Source: Paenibacillus contaminans (lineage in GTDB: Bacteria; Bacillota; Bacilli; Paenibacillales; NBRC-103111). From it: 64,000 nt of DNA. The stretch is taken from assembly GCF_003285015.1 (NCBI RefSeq), contig NZ_QMFB01000002.1:62001-126000 (forward strand), in the 5' to 3' direction. Below, piece after piece: positions 15,903-23,802 of this stretch (its first letter is position 1; every line of letters starts with the position of its first letter). The position numbers and the translations under genes are program-made. Under the pieces are notes generated by a model. That model had not been told where the DNA came from. It saw nothing but the letters and a program-made list of their open reading frames with translations, and did no database searches.

Positions 15903-16703
15903 ATGAAGCAAAAAATCAAATATTTATCACTGGGGATCATAATCGGTGCATTGCTGTCCACCTCCATTGCGGCATATGCAGCGGCGGGAAGTCAGATCGA
16001 GGTCTATTTCAAGGAGCTCCGCTTCATGTTCGACGGAACTGAAAAAAAGGTGACGGAAGGCACATCCTTTATTTACGAAGGGACAACCTACGTACCGCTG
16101 CGCTTTATGAGCGAATCGCTCGGCAAGTTCGTGCAATATGACGACAAGCGGCAAACGATTTGGGTGGGCAACCGCTACAACAAAGCGCCCAAAATGAGCA
16201 TCGATCAAAATAAAACGTACCGCGCCGTCCTCGAAACGACCAAAGGAACGATAACGATCGAGCTGTTTGCCGAAAAAGCGCCCGTAACCGTCAATAACTT
16301 TGTTTTCCTTGCGGAAGAGGGCTTCTACGACGATGTGATCTTTCATCGGATTTTGCAAAGCTTCGTCATCCAAACCGGCGACCCGACCGGAACGGGAACC
16401 GGCGGACCGGGCTATCGGTTCGCCGATGAATTGAAAACCGGGTTCAAGTACGAGCCGGGTATCGTCGCCATGGCGAATTCGGGCCCGAATACGAACGGCA
16501 GCCAGTTTTTCATTTGCACAGGCGAGGACAGCAAAAATTTGAACAATTACCCGAACTACACCATATTCGGTAAAGTCGTGGAAGGTATGGATATCGTTCA
16601 GAAGATTGCCGTATCGCCTGTTGAAGCCAATAAAGGAACAGGTGAAATGAGCAGCCCGGTCGAAGACATTCGCATCGAGAACGTTACGATTCATGTCGAA
16701 TAA
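15903..16703 (+). CDS. Secreted cyclophilin-type peptidyl-prolyl isomerase with CuAO-N-like domain
   Basis: The 266-residue product starts with a signal peptide (MKQKIKYLSLG and a hydrophobic stretch ending near AYAAAGS). A copper-amine-oxidase-N-like domain of about 60 residues follows (FKELRFMFDG, TTYVPLRFMSESLGK, IWVGNRYN), then a cyclophilin domain from about residue 100 (VIFHRILQSFVIQTGDPTG, NGSQFFICT, YTIFGKVVEGMDIV). The catalytic Arg (FHR), Gln and Phe residues are present. It would speed proline isomerisation in proteins folding outside the membrane; the N-terminal domain probably binds the envelope. ATG 15903 with GGGAGGAAG is preferred over the upstream start. Confidence 0.9.
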   Translation: MKQKIKYLSLGIIIGALLSTSIAAYAAAGSQIEVYFKELRFMFDGTEKKVTEGTSFIYEGTTYVPLRFMSESLGKFVQYDDKRQTIWVGNRYNKAPKMSIDQNKTYRAVLETTKGTITIELFAEKAPVTVNNFVFLAEEGFYDDVIFHRILQSFVIQTGDPTGTGTGGPGYRFADELKTGFKYEPGIVAMANSGPNTNGSQFFICTGEDSKNLNNYPNYTIFGKVVEGMDIVQKIAVSPVEANKGTGEMSSPVEDIRIENVTIHVE

Positions 16704-16810
16704 CCGATTCATTCCGAGCATCTGAACGGATGCGGAAGCTTCCAAATACGGCTGTCGGTCGCCGCACGAATAGGCGCACGGTCGGCAAACCATTTCCGGG
16801 GAAATAACGA

Positions 16811-16847
16811 AAAAGAGCCGGCGAAAGATAAACGCCGGCTCCTTTTT
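16811..16847. terminator. Bidirectional terminator between cyclophilin and DUF4261 genes
   Basis: Perfect arms GAGCCGGCG and CGCCGGCTC are flanked by AAAA on one side and CTTTTT on the other, between two convergent genes. Confidence 0.85.
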
Positions 16848-16908
16848 CATTCCGCTTTTAGTTGTAGGCATGGGTGTAAATGTTGACTCAATCGCTGCCA
16901 CGGCGATT

Positions 16909-17784
16909 TTACGATCGGTCTCCTGCGGCATATTCGCCCGGACAAACATCCATCAATTCTCTTGAGGGCTGGATCAGCGCCATTTCGAACCGGCACGGCC
17001 AGTGCACGTCCGGCGCCATCTCCCCGTTCAGCAAGCCGGCGATCGTCTCGCCGTCGCTAACAGGCACATCCGCTTCAAACAAGTAGGCCGCGACATTAAA
17101 TGCATGCCGTGACACGTCATTCGGGTCCAATGTATGAAAGTGGTACTGGACATCCGGCAGCCCGAGCGCAAAAAGGCCGAGCGAATCGATCAAGCTGTCT
17201 TCGGTTCCATGAATGGTAAAGTAACGTATATTGATGCCGAACTGCAAAAATCGGCTGGCACCTTCATACGGATTTTCCGCGATTTCGGCCGTGTGCAGCA
17301 ATTTTCCGCTGGAAGGAATCCAGATCGCTTTGCACGCCGGGAACAAGCTTACGGCGACTTCCAGCCAATCCGCCAGCAAGGCGCTGCGCGATTTATAGTC
17401 CAGCCCCGCTGCCATAAAATCGCTGATCAGCAATTTATAGCGGCATTTATCCAGGACGTCTTCCGCATCCGGCATCGTCCAAAACTGGGTGCGCTCCAAG
17501 TCGGTGATCGTCTCCGGCTGAAAAGGAGTAAAGTCCGCCATCATCACTTGAGCCGGCAGCTCCCCTTCTTGGTAGGCTACTTTATATGCCTCAACAGCAA
17601 ACGAGGACAATGCGTCATCTGCCGATACGGTATCCGTTTTACCACATTGGGATTCAAGAGCTTTCCGAATGGTTTCTGCATCCGGCCGGTTTGCTTTTTC
17701 CTCAAACAGCAGAACCATTTGAAATAATCGTTGAAACTCGCTTTTTTCGTCTAAATCTTGCTTAAGCACGCGCCCGTTCTCCAT
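16909..17784 (-). CDS. DUF4261 domain protein
   Basis: The 291-residue protein opens with MVLLFEEKANRPDAETIRKAL and contains AYQEGELPAQVMMADF, AIWIPSSGKLL and FNVAAYLFEADVPVSDGETI, the pattern I associate with DUF4261. No signal peptide or membrane helix is seen. Function is unknown; some relatives accompany SUKH-type or immunity-like proteins, but no toxin is nearby. ATG 17784 is chosen because GGAGG lies 8 bases upstream; the frame is open 20 codons further up without a ribosome site. It is divergent from the CofE-like gene. Confidence 0.7.
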   Translation of the reverse strand: MENGRVLKQDLDEKSEFQRLFQMVLLFEEKANRPDAETIRKALESQCGKTDTVSADDALSSFAVEAYKVAYQEGELPAQVMMADFTPFQPETITDLERTQFWTMPDAEDVLDKCRYKLLISDFMAAGLDYKSRSALLADWLEVAVSLFPACKAIWIPSSGKLLHTAEIAENPYEGASRFLQFGINIRYFTIHGTEDSLIDSLGLFALGLPDVQYHFHTLDPNDVSRHAFNVAAYLFEADVPVSDGETIAGLLNGEMAPDVHWPCRFEMALIQPSRELMDVCPGEYAAGDRS

Positions 17785-17971
17785 CCTGCGCCCCTCCGTT
17801 CGTAAGTCGTTCCCCCTTACTATAGAGATCGCTGCACCGTTCATGCAAGTTTTGCAAGTAAAATGATTCCTAAGTCGGAGCTGTAGGACTTACCTACATG
17901 CCGAATCCGAACCCGCCTCTTCCGCCTTGAGCCTATCAACACAGCTAATAGCGGACATAAAATACATTCAT

Positions 17972-18001
17972 TTTACTTATTGTATACATTTACGTTATAG
18001 T
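17972..18001 (+). promoter_or_regulatory. Candidate SigA promoter of the CofE-like gene
   Basis: TTTACT (17972-17977) and TATAGT (17996-18001) are 18 bp apart, 54 bp upstream of the TTG start at 18055. The match to the consensus is fair, not strong. Confidence 0.45.
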
Positions 18002-18054
18002 ACTGAATGAACTGGTTTACCTATCCAGGTTGTAGTCACTGAGGAGGGACAGAA

Positions 18055-19245
18055 TTGGAAAGAGTTGTTGGAACGGTTGTTCGCGGCATCCGCTGCCCGA
18101 TCATCAATAAAGGGGACCGCATTGAGGATATTATTGTAGAAAGCGTTCTAAAAGCCGCCGAAATCGAAGGCTTTGCCGTTCGCGACCAGGATATTGTAAC
18201 GGTGACGGAATCCGTAGTCGCACGCGCGCAAGGGAACTATGCCACCATTGACCATATTGCCGCCGACATACGCGCTAAATTTGGAGAAGGCACAATTGGC
18301 GTGTTATTTCCCATTTTGAGCCGCAACCGGTTTGCCAACTGCCTGCGCGGCATCGCCAAAGGCGCGAAAAAAATCGTCCTGATGCTCAGCTATCCGTCCG
18401 ACGAAGTCGGGAACGAGCTGGTGGATCTCGAAGCGCTGGACGAGAAGGGAATCAATCCTTGGACGGACGTCTTGACGGAAGAGCAATTCCGCTCGCACTT
18501 CGGATCGCCGATGCATACGTTCACGGGCGTCGACTATATCGCGTATTACAAATCGCTTGTGGAGCAATTCGGAATCGAATGCGAAATCATCTTTTCCAAC
18601 CATCCGAAAAGCATACTAAGCTATACGAAAAACGTACTCGCTTGCGATGTGCATACGCGTTTCCGCACGAAGCGGATTTTGAAAGCAAACGGCGCCGAGA
18701 ACGTCTACAGCTTGGATGAAGTTTTGTCGGCTTCCGTTGACGGCAGCGGCTACAATGAGAAGTACGGCTTGCTTGGCTCCAACAAATCGACGGAAGAGAG
18801 CGTCAAGCTGTTCCCTCGCAATTGCCAGCCGGTTGTGGATAACATTCAACGGATGATGCTTGAAAAAACGGGCAAGCACGTTGAAGTCATGATCTACGGC
18901 GACGGCGCTTTCAAAGACCCTGTCGGAAAGATTTGGGAGCTTGCCGATCCAGTCGTTTCTCCCGCCTTTACCTCCGGCCTTGCCGGCACGCCAAACGAAG
19001 TCAAGCTGAAATACTTGGCGGACAATAATTTTGCGGACTTGCGCGGCGACGAGTTGAAAAAGGCGATATCGGACTATATCCGCAACAAAAACGACAATCT
19101 GGTCGGGGCGATGGAATCGCAAGGAACGACTCCCCGCCAATTGACCGACTTGATCGGTTCATTGTCCGACTTGACGTCCGGCAGCGGCGATAAAGGAACG
19201 CCTGTCGTATTTATTCAAGGTTATTTCGATAACTATACGAAATAA
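18055..19245 (+). CDS. Coenzyme F420-0:L-glutamate ligase-like protein (CofE superfamily)
   Basis: The 396-residue product has the CofE/FbiB-N-like opening (GTVVRGIRCPIINKGDRIEDIIVESV), QDIVTVTESVVARAQGNY, ILSRNRFANCLRGIAKGA and a C-terminal MIYGDGAFKDPVGKIWELADPV segment with acidic metal-binding residues. A TTG start at 18055 follows GAGGAGGG by 6 bases. True CofE adds glutamate to F420-0, but no other F420 gene is in this window and most Firmicutes do not make F420. The likely role is an amide ligase for a different acceptor. Family membership is good; reaction and substrate are open. Confidence 0.75.
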   Translation: MERVVGTVVRGIRCPIINKGDRIEDIIVESVLKAAEIEGFAVRDQDIVTVTESVVARAQGNYATIDHIAADIRAKFGEGTIGVLFPILSRNRFANCLRGIAKGAKKIVLMLSYPSDEVGNELVDLEALDEKGINPWTDVLTEEQFRSHFGSPMHTFTGVDYIAYYKSLVEQFGIECEIIFSNHPKSILSYTKNVLACDVHTRFRTKRILKANGAENVYSLDEVLSASVDGSGYNEKYGLLGSNKSTEESVKLFPRNCQPVVDNIQRMMLEKTGKHVEVMIYGDGAFKDPVGKIWELADPVVSPAFTSGLAGTPNEVKLKYLADNNFADLRGDELKKAISDYIRNKNDNLVGAMESQGTTPRQLTDLIGSLSDLTSGSGDKGTPVVFIQGYFDNYTK

Positions 19246-19272
19246 TACTCCGTTGCGGACTGTTTCCTCCGT

Positions 19273-19790
19273 GAGAAAACCGCCTTGCGGCGGCTTTGGT
19301 GCTTGATAAACGTTTGTTCGTTGGCGAGGCAATGGGTACAGGCTTTCAGCCGCTCTTGAAATCGTGTTTCTTTGAACTTATTACCAGGTAGAAACACGAT
19401 TTCAAAGGCGGCCCATAGCGAAGCTCCTTTGCCGGCCCCCATACCCATTACCTCTTGTTCGTCTTCGGTGCTTCCTGCCACGTCTTTGACATTTACCGCT
19501 CCTCTAACCGGTATTCATACCCTCTTGCCCATCTTTGCTCGTCGCTTGTATGTGCTGCATTTCGATTTTGCCCACTTGGAATCGAGTACGGCTTCCTTTC
19601 CCCGCCTGTAGTCCGAAAACACCTACTTGCAGGGTGTATTTTGCTTGGCACACCGGTGAATCCGTTCTCCAAGCCGGCAAAATCGGATTCCAGCGTTAGG
19701 CGAACCTCGATTCCTTGCTCCAAGTGGGCTATTTCGGACTACAACATATAGTTCGGCCTTAATTGCAGCGTAGGGTTGAACGGCTTTGCC
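19273..19790 (+). repeat. Dispersed intergenic repeat, copy 1
   Basis: This gene-free stretch is homologous to 53551-53905. Both start with a CCGCC-TT(G/T)-CGGCGG hairpin and continue with ACGTTTGTTC and TTGGCGAGG. Both also contain CCGGTGAATCCGTTCTCCAAG followed by CGGCAAAATCGGA, quoted here in parts. A short motif close to AGTCCGA(t/a)TTTGCC occurs about twice in each orientation, so the RNA or DNA could fold on itself. Copy 1 carries roughly 165 extra bases that include a long hairpin at 19356-19405. Frames here are short and unrelated to known proteins, so it is taken as non-coding. Confidence 0.75.
19356..19405. repeat. Perfect 16-bp inverted repeat within repeat copy 1
   Basis: Arms TTGAAATCGTGTTTCT (19356-19371) and its exact complement (19390-19405) flank an 18-base loop. 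The hairpin is absent from the copy at 53.6 kb, so it marks an insertion or a retained segment. Confidence 0.8.
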
Positions 19791-19905
19791 GTCCTGTAAG
19801 GGACTGGCGTGTTTACTGAAAAATTTGAAAATCAACGAAAGAAATGTTTTCTGTTGAGATAAGTAAGCCATCTCCCAACATCATATAAATTATTCATCTT
19901 CAAAG

Positions 19906-19940
19906 AAAAACCGTCCGTAAACAACCACGGACGGTTTTTT
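19906..19940. terminator. Terminator upstream of the YtvI-like gene end
   Basis: Arms AAAACCGTCCGT and ACGGACGGTTTT with a T-run (TTTTTT) and an A-run on the other side form a bidirectional terminator between the converging CofE-like gene and the permease gene. Confidence 0.8.
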
Positions 19941-19990
19941 GGTGCTAGGAACAACGATTGCACGTTGGCGAGGGAATCTGGTATGGGGTT
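19938..19990 (+). repeat. Partial third copy of the dispersed repeat head
   Basis: TTGGTGCTAGGAACAACG, CGTTGGCGAGG and GGTATGGGG follow the same order as TTGGTGCTTGATAAACG, CGTTGGCGAGG and GGGTACAGG at 19290-19343. Only the first 50 bases are shared. Confidence 0.5.
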
Positions 19991-20016
19991 CCGCCCGCTG
20001 CCTTAGAGCAACGTTG

Positions 20017-21066
20017 CTAATCCTCCAGCTTGATCTTGATGCTCAGCAAGCCTACCTTGCGCATCGCCTCGTAGACGATAACGACGATCGGCCCGAGAAA
20101 CAGTCCGACGACGCCTACGATTTTGTAGCCGACGTACAGGCTGACGAGCGCCGATAGCGCGCTGATGCCGACCGCATTGCCGAGCACCTTCGGCTCCACC
20201 ACTCTGCGCACGACCAGAATGACGAGAAACATAATGACCAGCCCCGTGCCGAGATAGGAATCACCTACGATATAGCTGTAAATCGCCCACGGTATGAGCA
20301 CCGAGCCCACGCCGAGCACCGGCAAAATATCGACGGCTACGACCAGAAGCGACAAGGCGAGCGGAAATGAAACGCCCAGCAGGGCAAAGCCGCAAAACAC
20401 GAGCACATAAGTAAGCGCACTCATTATCGCCTGCGAGAAAATAAACCCGAAAATCGCCTTGCGCAGGTTGACGAGCACCTTTTCCACCTTCTCGACGGAC
20501 TGCTCGTGAAAGAGCGAAAGGAACGACGCTTTGAGCCGGGTCAAATTCATCGAAAACAAATAAATCGAGACGAAAAATACGGTGAAAAATATAAACAGGT
20601 TCGGAATCTTAACCGCAATGTTGAAAAAATAACCCGAAATCGAGCGCACGATACTGTTCAGCGTATCGGTTAGCGTTTTCAGCATCGTTTCCAGCCACGT
20701 CTGCGCCTGCTCCGCGAGCTCCGGCGGCATAGAGTTGTAGAACAGCTGCGTCCGCTCCATCGTCTGCTGCACGTAGGCGTTGGCTTCGTTGAAATACGCC
20801 GGCGCGTTTTTCATAAAGTCGATCGTTTCCGAAATGACCTTCACGCCGAGCCAATACGATAAGCCCAGCATCACGAGCGTAAATAACGAGCAGATGATTG
20901 TCGAAGCCGCCAGACGGTTCATTCGCCCTTTAGCCATCAGCAGCGAAATGGCAGGCTCGAGAAAAATCGCAATGACGATCGCAAGCAGAAAAGGCGCACC
21001 CACGGTAAATAAAGCGTACAAAAAAGCCAAGCTGAGCACCATGATGAGGACTGTCTTGAGCGACAT
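20017..21066 (-). CDS. AI-2E family transporter, YtvI/PerM type
   Basis: The 349-residue protein is a polytopic membrane protein with about seven helices and the family signature LPVLGVGSVLIPWAIYSYI near residue 240, followed by VEPKVLGNAVGISALSALVSLYVGYK. The ATG at 21066 has GGAGG upstream. In Bacillus the closest relatives include YtvI, made during sporulation, and PerM-like permeases whose substrates are mostly unknown; the AI-2 export name should not be taken literally. It is 63 bp downstream of the CorC-like gene and may share its transcript. Confidence 0.85.
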   Translation of the reverse strand: MSLKTVLIMVLSLAFLYALFTVGAPFLLAIVIAIFLEPAISLLMAKGRMNRLAASTIICSLFTLVMLGLSYWLGVKVISETIDFMKNAPAYFNEANAYVQQTMERTQLFYNSMPPELAEQAQTWLETMLKTLTDTLNSIVRSISGYFFNIAVKIPNLFIFFTVFFVSIYLFSMNLTRLKASFLSLFHEQSVEKVEKVLVNLRKAIFGFIFSQAIMSALTYVLVFCGFALLGVSFPLALSLLVVAVDILPVLGVGSVLIPWAIYSYIVGDSYLGTGLVIMFLVILVVRRVVEPKVLGNAVGISALSALVSLYVGYKIVGVVGLFLGPIVVIVYEAMRKVGLLSIKIKLED

Positions 21067-21129
21067 GCAAGCTTCCTCCCCCGTACCGGCTTTTCACGCT
21101 GCGGGTCGACCAGGCGATCGGCGGCCGGC

Positions 21130-22458
21130 TCAGCCGTTCACCTGTTTATCCGTTTTATAAATATGGATGCGCACGATGCGCAGCCTTTCGACCTCGGCTA
21201 CCTCAAAAATGAAGCCGCCGGATTCGATCTTCTTCCCGTTGACCGGCATCCCTTCCAGCTTCTTGAACAGCCAGCCGCCGATCGTATCGACCTCGTCGTC
21301 TTCCACATCAATATCCAGCATATCGTTAAGCTCTTCGATCAGGACGCGGCCGTCGACGGACGTCGTGCTGCCCTTGACCTCCACCATCGGCCGTTCATCG
21401 TCGAACTCGTCTTGAATTTCCCCGACGATCTCCTCCAATATATCTTCGGCCGTCAGCAAGCCTGCCGTCCCGCCGTATTCGTCGATCACGATGACAAGCT
21501 GGGATCTTTTGCGCTGCATAAGCTTCAGGACGCGGCTGATCTCCATCGATTCCGGAACCGTCAGAATGGGCCGAATAAACTGGGCAAGCTCGTGCTCTTC
21601 ATCGGGATCCGCCGTCAGCAGATCGGTTATATGTACGAAGCCGATAATCTGGTCTTTATCCCGTTCCGCAACCGGGTAACGCGTATGCTTGGTCGCGTAT
21701 ACCAGCTTCATATTATCCGCATACGTTAAATTCGCGTACAGGCATGTCATATCGGTGCGCGGCAGCATAATCTCGCGGGCGAGACGATCGGAAAATTCGA
21801 AAATATTATCGAACAACGCCATTTCGTCCTTGTCGATGATCCCGCTCCGCGCACTTTGATTCATCAGGATGCGGATTTCTTCCTCCGTATGCGCCGCTTC
21901 GTGCTCGCTTGCCGGCTGGATGCCGATCATGCGGAGCAGGCGGTTGGCCGCGCCGTTCAGCACCCAAATCGCTGGCTTGAACAGCTTATAGAAATAAAGC
22001 AGCGGCTGCGAAAGCCAGAGCGAGGTCGCGTCCGGCTTCTGAATCGCGAGCGACTTGGGAGCAAGCTCCCCAAGCACGATATGCATGAAAGTAATGGCGG
22101 AGAAAGCGATCAGGAACGAAACCGGCTCGCTGATCGCCGTATTGTGCCAGTCGAAGCTTTCGAAGATCGGTTCGACGATCAGCTTGGATATCGCAGGCTC
22201 CCCGACCCAGCCGAGTCCAAGCGATGCAAGCGTAATGCCGAGCTGAGTCGCCGATAAATACGCATCCAGCTGGCGTGTCACCTTGAGCGCATATTTGGCG
22301 CGGTTATTTCCTTCGTTATGCATCTCCTGCAGCCGGGTCTGCCTCACTTTCACGAGCGCAAACTCCGCCGCAACGAAGAAGCCGTTACAAAACACAAGCA
22401 CGACAACGAGCAGTACGTTCCATATGATGGCGGCGATATCAAAATGTGGCGCGTTCAA
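21130..22458 (-). CDS. Hemolysin/CorC (CNNM) family membrane protein
   Basis: The 442-residue protein has an N-terminal DUF21/CNNM membrane domain with about four helices (residues 5-200), then two CBS domains ([15 protein letters not shown] and [23 protein letters not shown]). A CorC-HlyC C-terminal domain closes it ([19 protein letters not shown]). Members of this family export magnesium or cobalt or modulate their transport. A TTG start at 22458 is chosen because AAAGGAG is 8 bases upstream; the upstream in-frame codons lack such a site. The domain set is complete and the length is usual. Confidence 0.9.
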   Translation of the reverse strand: MNAPHFDIAAIIWNVLLVVVLVFCNGFFVAAEFALVKVRQTRLQEMHNEGNNRAKYALKVTRQLDAYLSATQLGITLASLGLGWVGEPAISKLIVEPIFESFDWHNTAISEPVSFLIAFSAITFMHIVLGELAPKSLAIQKPDATSLWLSQPLLYFYKLFKPAIWVLNGAANRLLRMIGIQPASEHEAAHTEEEIRILMNQSARSGIIDKDEMALFDNIFEFSDRLAREIMLPRTDMTCLYANLTYADNMKLVYATKHTRYPVAERDKDQIIGFVHITDLLTADPDEEHELAQFIRPILTVPESMEISRVLKLMQRKRSQLVIVIDEYGGTAGLLTAEDILEEIVGEIQDEFDDERPMVEVKGSTTSVDGRVLIEELNDMLDIDVEDDEVDTIGGWLFKKLEGMPVNGKKIESGGFIFEVAEVERLRIVRIHIYKTDKQVNG

Positions 22459-22500
22459 TGGGTACTCTCCTTTACAGAAGCGCAAATGTAGTCGAAAGGG

Positions 22501-23649
22501 TTACAGCAGCGCTTTCCGTTGTTTGAAATTGACGTCCTTGTAATAGGAATGAGCGACCAGCAGGTTCGGTCCGCAGCAATCGGCAGCCGGACAATAACAA
22601 TTGACGGTATCGTTGAGCGGATGGTCGAGCCATCGGCCGAATACGCCCTCCAGCCTGTCGCGATGGACGGAGCCGAGCGCCGGCAAATCGGCAAAGTCGG
22701 TTACATAAACGTCCCCGCTAAACAGATTGACGTTCAGCCGGTTGCGGCCGTCCGGATCGTTGCGCACGGTCACGTTCGGCTCGCGGCGAAGTCTGGCGAT
22801 CAATTCCCGATCCGCCTCTGCCGGGCTGCAGCTGAAAAACGGCAGCGTACCGAACAGCATCCACATGTCGCGATTGCGGCCGTCCAGCAAGCGGTGAATG
22901 GAAGCGCGGAGCTCTTCAAGCGATACCATCGGCAAATGTGCGGCAAATGCGCTCGGATACATCGGATGAACCTCGTGACGCTTGCAACCCATTTCATCGA
23001 TCAGCTTATGAATGTCCACGATCTTCTCGTGCGTCCGGGTATTGATCATCGATTCGGCGGAAACGAACATGCCTGCTTTGCTTAATTCGACGGCGTTGTT
23101 CATCATCCGTTCGTACAGCTTGGCGGCGGATTCCCGTCCGACGGGACGGCCCGCATTGGCAAAGCCGACTTGATGAAAGTCGTCGGCAGTCAAATAGTTA
23201 AAAGAAATATGCATCACGTCCAAATACGGCAGCAGTAGCTCGTATCTGGCTAAATCGAGCGTAATATTCGAGTTGATTTGCGAACGGACGCCGCGGTCGC
23301 GGGCATATTTCAGCAGAGGGATAATATATTCCTTCACCGTTTTTTCCTGGTAGGAAGGCTCTCCGCCGGTAATGCTGATCGTTTCCAGATGCTCGACCTC
23401 GTCCAGTCGCTTCAGCATCAGGCTGAGCGGCAGCTTCGGCCCCTCCGTCATCACGAGGGCATCGCCCACCGCACAATGCTCGCAGCGCATGTTGCACAAA
23501 TTCGTAACCGTCATTTCTACGCTGGTCAGCACATGGCGGCCGTATTTGCGAAGAGAAAGCAGCGGATCCCACGGGTCGTAAGACGGACTTAATGGTATTA
23601 AAGTATCCAATGTTTGTAAGGCTATGCGATTCGGTTGTTCATTCGTCAT
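22501..23649 (-). CDS. yfkAB: Radical SAM protein, YfkAB type
   Basis: The 382-residue protein has the radical SAM motif CNMRCEHC (about residues 53-60, CxxxCxxC) for a 4Fe-4S cluster that splits S-adenosylmethionine. SITGGEPSY, the SAM-binding GGE motif, follows. A C-terminal CYCPAADC matches the CxCxxxxC auxiliary motif that defines YfkAB. The reaction and substrate of YfkAB are unknown. It is cytosolic. In B. subtilis the gene is notable for being split by a frame error; here it is one intact frame. It overlaps nothing and lies 42 bp upstream of the CorC-like gene on the same strand. Confidence 0.88.
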   Translation of the reverse strand: MTNEQPNRIALQTLDTLIPLSPSYDPWDPLLSLRKYGRHVLTSVEMTVTNLCNMRCEHCAVGDALVMTEGPKLPLSLMLKRLDEVEHLETISITGGEPSYQEKTVKEYIIPLLKYARDRGVRSQINSNITLDLARYELLLPYLDVMHISFNYLTADDFHQVGFANAGRPVGRESAAKLYERMMNNAVELSKAGMFVSAESMINTRTHEKIVDIHKLIDEMGCKRHEVHPMYPSAFAAHLPMVSLEELRASIHRLLDGRNRDMWMLFGTLPFFSCSPAEADRELIARLRREPNVTVRNDPDGRNRLNVNLFSGDVYVTDFADLPALGSVHRDRLEGVFGRWLDHPLNDTVNCYCPAADCCGPNLLVAHSYYKDVNFKQRKALL

Positions 23650-23802
23650 TATTGCTCACACCTGACTGTCTGATTTCCCCGTCCCTTAATGGATGACCGG
23701 GCCCGGGCCCTCGCTGCGGCAGACGTTCAAGCGAAGCGTCATGCCGCTCAGCGGAGATATATTCAATTGTAACGTAACTGCGCCCAAAAGAAAACGAGCG
23801 GC

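Noticed and set aside
19233..19871. Several short frames between the CofE-like and YtvI-like genes
   Set aside because: They lie in the dispersed repeat, occur on both strands at similar length, and the two repeat copies do not keep a common frame.
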